From Collinsella sp. AM17-1 (GTDB lineage: Bacteria > Actinomycetota > Coriobacteriia > Coriobacteriales > Coriobacteriaceae), in contig NZ_QRJZ01000004.1 in assembly GCF_003470665.1 (NCBI RefSeq), positions 67,160 to 131,159 of the forward strand: a stretch of DNA of 64,000 bases. The letters run 5' to 3'. The notes below the pieces were generated by a model. That model had not been told where the DNA came from, made no database searches, and saw nothing but the letters and a program-made list of their open reading frames with translations. This document shows, one piece after another, positions 56,476 to 64,000 of this stretch. Both the position numbers and the translations under genes were made by a program. Position 1 is the first letter of the stretch. Each line of letters opens with the position of its first letter.

Positions 56476-56601
56476 ATGCCCCAGTATGTTGCCTACAGCA
56501 GCCTCGATGTCCACGCACACATCATCTCTGCCTTCGTGTTCAATCCGTTTGCCGGAGAGTGCGAGGGTTACAAGGCCGTAGAATACGAGCCGAACAAATG
56601 A
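56476..56601 (+). pseudogene. IS110-type transposase N-terminal remnant
   Basis: A 41-residue reading MPQYVAYSSLDVHAHIISAF matches the start of IS110-family transposases (LDVH carries the first catalytic Asp of the RuvC-like domain). It stops at TGA 56599. No other part of the element is recognisable between 56108 and 56700, so it is a relic. It marks past transposition in the island. Confidence 0.6.
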
Positions 56602-56697
56602 AATGCGGTATCGACGCATAGGATTAAACTGACGATTGCTTTGCACCGAAAATACGCCCGGAAAGCCGCTATGGGTGGCGGCCCGGGTTAAATTGAG

Positions 56698-56743
56698 AGG
56701 CCCGTCCGATCACTTTCATGTGACGAACGGTCGGGCTTCTTAT
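56698..56743. terminator. Hairpin between the exporter side and the RiPP operon
   Basis: AGGCCCGTCCG pairs with CGGTCGGGCTT with one mismatch, with an inner CAC/GTG. The tail is TCTTATT on the plus strand. It lies downstream of the 35-residue peptide gene (-) and beyond the exporter gene (+). Confidence 0.55.
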
Positions 56744-56804
56744 TCCACTTGCCAATGCTCGGCTCATATTGGAAGAAAGCTACGCTAATGTTTGCGTGAT
56801 ACTC

Positions 56805-56912
56805 CTATTTTTTCCGAAGAAAGAATCGGATAATGAAGAATAACAATAAAAAAGGTGCCAGATATAAAGCAAGTACAAAGGTTAATCCAACGAGACCTTG
56901 CAATAATGGCAT
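56805..56912 (-). CDS. 35-residue hydrophobic peptide of the RiPP operon
   Basis: Translation from ATG 56912 gives a single membrane helix (about residues 4-30, rich in Leu/Phe) ending in Arg/Lys (RFFLRKK). GGGAGGAG precedes the start at good spacing, which makes it a credible gene despite its size. It is the last gene of the minus-strand operon, 79 bases after precursor B. It may be an immunity peptide, a transporter accessory or a small membrane effector; none of these can be decided here. Confidence 0.65.
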   Translation of the reverse strand: MPLLQGLVGLTFVLALYLAPFLLLFFIIRFFLRKK

Positions 56913-56991
56913 AACTCCTCCCAGACACGAGATTTTGGTATTTGTCCCCATCTTATTTTGAATTGGACCAAATAGTTCCTAGACACAAAAA

Positions 56992-57171
56992 CTACTCGTC
57001 AACTGGATCGCACCAATCTGCTGGCAAAACACAGCTTGATTCTTTATCGACATAGCACCAATCCGCAACAGGGCACTCGGCGATGTCGTAAAAATTGCAT
57101 ATATCAACTCCAAGACAACAAGGCTCAACGGGAGTATGTTCATTTGAACCAACAGGATGGATATGCTTCAT
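56992..57171 (-). CDS. Cys-rich RiPP precursor B
   Basis: A 59-residue peptide starting MKHIHPVGSNEH, with seven cysteines at 18, 19, 25, 33, 39, 47 and 54 in an acidic, aromatic core (DICNFYDIAEC, ADWCYVDKESSC). It shares the leader start MKHIHP and the Cys order with precursor A but has one more Cys. GAGGAG lies six bases before the ATG. It is probably modified by the radical-SAM enzyme 400 bases upstream. Too short for most gene finders. Confidence 0.82.
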   Translation of the reverse strand: MKHIHPVGSNEHTPVEPCCLGVDICNFYDIAECPVADWCYVDKESSCVLPADWCDPVDE

Positions 57172-57201
57172 AACAGCTCCTCACCTTAATCCAATTAGAG
57201 A

Positions 57202-57405
57202 CTACGTTTGATCAATGCCACAGTGATCTACAACGCAGATGCTGCCGCCATCCATGTCATAGTCGCAGTAATCGTATGCACCACAGCCATCTGCTTTATC
57301 ATAAACAGTACAGATGTCAGTAATGCCCAAGAGGCAGTCAAAAGACATCGGCTTCACGCCTGCCTCGTCGCCACTTCCTGGATTAATCGGATGAATATGC
57401 TTCAC
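57202..57405 (-). CDS. Cys-rich RiPP precursor A
   Basis: A 67-residue peptide from GTG 57405, preceded by GGGAGG. It begins MKHIHPINPGSG. The leader runs to about residue 22, then a core has six cysteines at 24, 32, 41, 47, 57 and 62, within 39 residues, interspersed with Asp and Tyr (TDICTVYDKADGCGAYDYC). Six cysteines in so short a span resemble radical-SAM thioether peptides such as SCIFF/ranthipeptides, but the spacing differs from canonical SCIFF. 30 bases separate it from precursor B. Confidence 0.85.
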   Translation of the reverse strand: MKHIHPINPGSGDEAGVKPMSFDCLLGITDICTVYDKADGCGAYDYCDYDMDGGSICVVDHCGIDQT

Positions 57406-57574
57406 GACTACCTCCCTTTGAGTGCAGAAAAACCTCAATATTGTGTATAACAAACCAAGATGTCTAGTTCACCATATTTCTAGAATGGTTTCGGCGAACG
57501 TAGCAATAAGCTTCGCAGACGGTAATCAGAAGAACGAACACCTCCACAATGGTGACAGCAATGCGCTGAACCGC

Positions 57575-58933
57575 TTATTCCGATACAGTAGCTTCTCGTT
57601 GATTTTTCTCCTGCGAAGATGAGTGGCGGGAAATAAGGTCAAAAGCCATCTCGTAGCACATTTTTCTATATTCACATGATGCAGGGTGTAGACTCTTGGG
57701 CAAGTAGCCGTGCTCGTCTGCAGCCTCCCAGCTACAGCCCCCACCACAGAAAGACCGAGCCCAACAGTCCGTACAGTCAATTCTTTTTTCGACACCCTGA
57801 CTCCAGTTTTCAATATACCTAGTTTCGTCAATTCCGGTGACGATGTTGCCCATTTTGAATCGCATCATCCCGACAAACCTGTGACAGGGGTATACGTCCC
57901 CTTCGGGAGTCACGGAAATAAAACGCCTGCCAGCCCCGCATCCGACAAAGGCGATCCTGTTGCTCATAATCAAATCAACTGCAGTTTTCAATGTTCTAAA
58001 CAAGGGCTTTTCCCCTTGATCAATCTGTTTGAGATATTGATCCGCCAAATCTATTAGGCCCGCCCTGATTTTGTTTAATGAGTGTTCGTCGAGTTTGATA
58101 TTCTCATCGAATGAGCTCACGGGCGAGAAGTAAATCCTTCTGAAGCCCATCTCTTTAAACTGAAGATAGTCTTCAACAAGGTTACAGTTATTATTTGTTA
58201 AGGTCGCTCTTGCGCCGAAGGGGAACGACTCGGAAAAACGACGAACGTTTTTGTCGATATCGGAGAAAGAGCCGCCTCCCGTCTTGTACGGGCGCGATGC
58301 ATCGTGCTTGCATCCTGTACCATCGAGACTAATCAGAACAGAAAACCCGTGCTCCTTGAAAGAATTCACAGCAGTGTCATTCAAAAGCGTTCCGTTGGTC
58401 GTAATAGAATAGGTAAAGTTTCTATTGGGGTATATTCTTTTTGAATAGTCGACCGTTTTCCATATCAGCGGCTCGTTAATCATGGGTTCCCCACCAAAAA
58501 AGACGATTGCAAGCGTTTCGTTTTCCGATGAACTTGCGACGAGGTAGTCGACCGCCTTGAAGGCTATCTCGTCTGTCATCAGCAGAGGAGACGTTCCATA
58601 ATCTCCTTTACCGGCAAAACAGTAACTACAACCAAGGTTGCATGCATGTGAAACGTGGAGTTCGATGGATCTAAGTTTTCGAGGCGTGTCTTTTGTTAAG
58701 AAAGTCCGCTCAGACAATCGTTGATACTCATCAATGTCGTCTTCAAGTTCTGCTATGGTCGTTTGGTCGTAGCCTTTCGCAGCAAGTGACTTTGTTAGCA
58801 ACTTCGAGTTGACCGTTCTTCCCGATGCTTCAAATATGCGAAGCGCATCTTCTGATGCTTGGTCAACCTGAAAGCAATTGCGAGTGACCTCATCGAAGCA
58901 GTAACGACGATCACTTACTGAGAAAAAATGCAT
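57575..58933 (-). CDS. Radical-SAM/SPASM peptide maturase with N-terminal PqqD-like domain
   Basis: The 452-residue enzyme begins with a RiPP-recognition-like domain (about 1-75; FDEVTRNCFQVDQASEDALRIFE). The radical SAM core has CNLGCSYC (Cys98, 102, 105), FFGGEPMIN and TNGTLLND. A C-terminal SPASM domain binds two auxiliary clusters (CGAGRRF about 328, then CTDCWARSFCGGGC about 388-401, ASCEYRKMC). This layout is shared with enzymes that form thioether or Cys-to-side-chain links in small peptides. ATG 58933 behind TGAGGA was chosen; GTG 58963 is an alternative. The rSAM gene precedes the precursor genes. Confidence 0.9.
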   Translation of the reverse strand: MHFFSVSDRRYCFDEVTRNCFQVDQASEDALRIFEASGRTVNSKLLTKSLAAKGYDQTTIAELEDDIDEYQRLSERTFLTKDTPRKLRSIELHVSHACNLGCSYCFAGKGDYGTSPLLMTDEIAFKAVDYLVASSSENETLAIVFFGGEPMINEPLIWKTVDYSKRIYPNRNFTYSITTNGTLLNDTAVNSFKEHGFSVLISLDGTGCKHDASRPYKTGGGSFSDIDKNVRRFSESFPFGARATLTNNNCNLVEDYLQFKEMGFRRIYFSPVSSFDENIKLDEHSLNKIRAGLIDLADQYLKQIDQGEKPLFRTLKTAVDLIMSNRIAFVGCGAGRRFISVTPEGDVYPCHRFVGMMRFKMGNIVTGIDETRYIENWSQGVEKRIDCTDCWARSFCGGGCSWEAADEHGYLPKSLHPASCEYRKMCYEMAFDLISRHSSSQEKNQREATVSE

Positions 58934-59490
58934 ACGTTCCTCAATTTCATGCTGGACTGGCACTAACCTTGTTTATTGTTACGCAGCTATAAAAAACCAC
59001 CAGCGGGGATTCGGTGTGCGGCCCAATCGGACTCCCAAAAGGTTCTATTTGAGACTGGCAAGCTTTGTGTTGTTGGCACTTCGACAGCGCTCTTTATTCC
59101 AACATGGAGCCTCGCAGTTTGAGTCGACTTGCCTCTGGAAGGTCCGATCTCAACTTGATTTAGGATGAAAACAGATTACAGGCGCGCTCCTCTAGAAAGA
59201 AAGGAAACCAATCGCCGCCTTTCACCAGGAAAGTTTTTATAGCCCACCTCGAGCAAAATGAAAGATGCGAGAGCGATTGGGGAACAACGCGAATCTCCCC
59301 TTTTGGGTGGGAGCGAGCCTTCAGCCACCGGCGAACGACTCGCCCTGGTCAGAATCTGGAAGTGGTGCCGGGCCGCTTGGGCCTCCCCGGTGACTTCGTG
59401 GGGCTTACCTGCCTGACGTCGAGGAGTACATCCGCAAGATTCGTTCCCTATGCCGTTTGCTCTCACGCCCGCCTTGGTTCCAAGTCGGGC

Positions 59491-59856
59491 GAGCACGAGG
59501 TCGCGCCGGCGCATCCGCTGGGACTGCTGCGCGTGCAAAACGGCTACGCGGTGAGCGTCCCGCGCTGGATTCAGCCGAGTGAGGAAGGCGTCGAGATCGG
59601 CGCGCTGGCAACGGGGGAGGGCGGCATCACCGATGTGGGCGATGACGTTTCGGCTCGCCATGCCCACGTGTGGTGCGATGACCAAAATGTCTGGTACGTT
59701 GAGGACCTGTCGTCCACCAACGGAACCGTGGTGGTAAACGACGCGACGAACGTCTGCACCCAGGTCGAGCCCGGCCGCTCCGCCCAGCTCAACCCCGGTG
59801 ACGAGCTCAAGCTCGGAGAATCCACAACCTACGCCATCCTCCTCGGCGCCCTCTGA
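59491..59856 (+). pseudogene. Truncated second copy of the FHA protein C terminus
   Basis: The last 120 or so residues (from EVAPAHPLGLLRVQNGY to STTYAILLGAL) match the FHA protein at 52248-53186 at about 85-90% identity. The N-terminal 190 residues are missing. An open frame extends upstream to 59362, but that part is unlike the full copy and has no ribosome site. It marks the right edge of the island. Confidence 0.8.
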
Positions 59857-59874
59857 CTCATCTCCTAAATAAGT

Positions 59875-59935
59875 TGCGGTGAAATAGGGGCTGTTTAAGG
59901 CTACGGCCGGCAAAAACAGTTCCTATTTCACCGCA
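59875..59935. repeat. Interrupted inverted repeat before the pyruvate oxidoreductase gene
   Basis: TGCGGTGAAATAGG (59875-59888) pairs with CCTATTTCACCGCA (59922-59935), and CTGTTT with AAACAG inside it. It is a palindromic element of about 60 bases without coding capacity. The remaining bases to 60333 form a long leader with TTGACG (60035) and no gene that I can support. Confidence 0.6.
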
Positions 59936-60333
59936 GCTGCCATTTGGTCCCTCGGTGACGGAAGGATCAATTTTGCCCTTGATGGTCACCCAAGGTAAAC
60001 CTTTACCGCCCGCCTATATTTGCCGAAATTACACTTGACGGCGGGGTACAATAAACCCGCATGCGGATTTCCGTTGCGGGCGCTTCCCATCGCCGGGGCG
60101 TGCCCGGGAGCATCCGGCATGCGGCCTTTGCGGCGCTCGGTCATGTGCAAGACGGGTAGCTGGGCTTGTGGAGCGCGTGCAGCCCTCCTCGCCTCGGCAT
60201 GCCTTCTCTCCACGCCATGTACCTGCTGCTGAGCCTGCCTGCCAGATGATTGGAAGCAACAGCGAAAATCCCATCACGCCAACATCCCGGCGATCGCCGG
60301 GGCCTGTATACCTATATGAGAGGAGAGGGGTAT

Positions 60334-63873
<3,540 letters not shown>

Positions 63874-63955
63874 GTCTCCCACCGCAGGATCTGAGGGCTG
63901 ACCTTCGCGGACGTCCTCGGACATGAAAGAACCCCCGCTGCGCACTACGTGAACT

Positions 63956-63994
63956 GCCTCCCATTTCTTGGACACAAGAATGGGAGGCTTTTTT
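63956..63994 (+). terminator. Rho-independent terminator after nifJ
   Basis: GCCTCCCATTTCTTG pairs with CAAGAATGGGAGGC (one bulge, short loop), followed by six T. It lies about 80 bases after the stop. Confidence 0.92.
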
Positions 63995-64000
63995 ATGGCT

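Noticed and set aside
56992..57405. Calling the precursors canonical SCIFF peptides
   Set aside because: Cys number in A and the MKHI start are suggestive, but the cores are Asp/Tyr-rich with different Cys spacing, and B has seven Cys.
57463..57541. A second small hydrophobic frame directly after the maturase stop (minus strand)
   Set aside because: It is in frame with the maturase and has only GTG starts without a good ribosome site. Probably 3' non-coding sequence.
59176..59913. A 245-residue minus-strand frame opposite the truncated FHA copy
   Set aside because: It is antisense to the homologous FHA coding sequence and similar antisense frames occur opposite the full copy.
60060..60333. 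Riboswitch, SRP RNA or 6S RNA in the nifJ leader
   Set aside because: No conserved cores (for example the SRP GGAAG...AGCAG loop or a cobalamin box) were recognised; left as unassigned leader.

Overview
The window looks like a chromosome segment from a gut Coriobacteriia (Actinomycetota), most likely Collinsella. The basis is a GC-rich codon bias, an actinobacterial fhaA-fhaB-PP2C-rodA-pbpA-pknB order, a dnaK-grpE-dnaJ-hspR operon, and an anaerobe's metabolism (pyruvate:ferredoxin oxidoreductase, 2[4Fe-4S] ferredoxin, mannose-type PTS). The genus is inferred from gene content; no database search was possible.

Layout. 1-4353: end of a response regulator, then nadA-nadB-nadC-niaR behind a nested palindrome. 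4354-9672: ferredoxin, a structured intergenic element and dnaK-grpE-dnaJ-hspR. 9673-12516: short repeats and an aconitase-superfamily hydratase. 12517-16380: small membrane proteins and an AAA ATPase inside a dense field of interspersed palindromic repeats. 16269-19332: clpB, carrying the same putative HspR box as dnaK, plus a tiny Pro-rich protein. 19333-22582: a second lone ATPase behind a 25-bp perfect inverted repeat, then an anchored membrane protein. 22653-27976: a multipass membrane protein with its TetR regulator, a divergent 925-residue Fe-S/FAD oxidoreductase, and hypA. 28104-31662: mannose-family PTS operon (EIIAB, EIIC, EIID, DUF956). 31788-31993: tRNA-Arg(CCT) with a rearranged inverted and a direct copy of its 3' part. 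32146-42344: Ser/Thr kinase, phosphatase, FHA and cell-wall cluster, including a fused RodA-PBP polypeptide. 42489-49252: dnaX, a third lone ATPase, ybaB and recR. 49498-53186: a second kinase/FHA locus. 59857-63994: pyruvate:ferredoxin oxidoreductase.

The most unusual part is 53187-59490, an AT-richer island. It begins directly after a full-length FHA gene and ends at a 3'-terminal fragment of a second copy of that gene. Inside are a decayed methyltransferase, an ABC exporter, an IS110-type transposase remnant and, on the minus strand, a probable RiPP cluster. This encodes a radical-SAM/SPASM maturase with a PqqD-like N terminus, two small Cys-rich precursors (67 and 59 residues) sharing the leader start MKHIHP, and a 35-residue hydrophobic peptide. 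The two shortest genes were found by reading the minus strand directly.

Functional links. NiaR probably represses its own NAD biosynthesis operon. HspR probably controls both dnaK and clpB. The kinase, phosphatase and FHA proteins are placed to control peptidoglycan synthesis. The oxidoreductases and ferredoxin point to fermentative electron flow.
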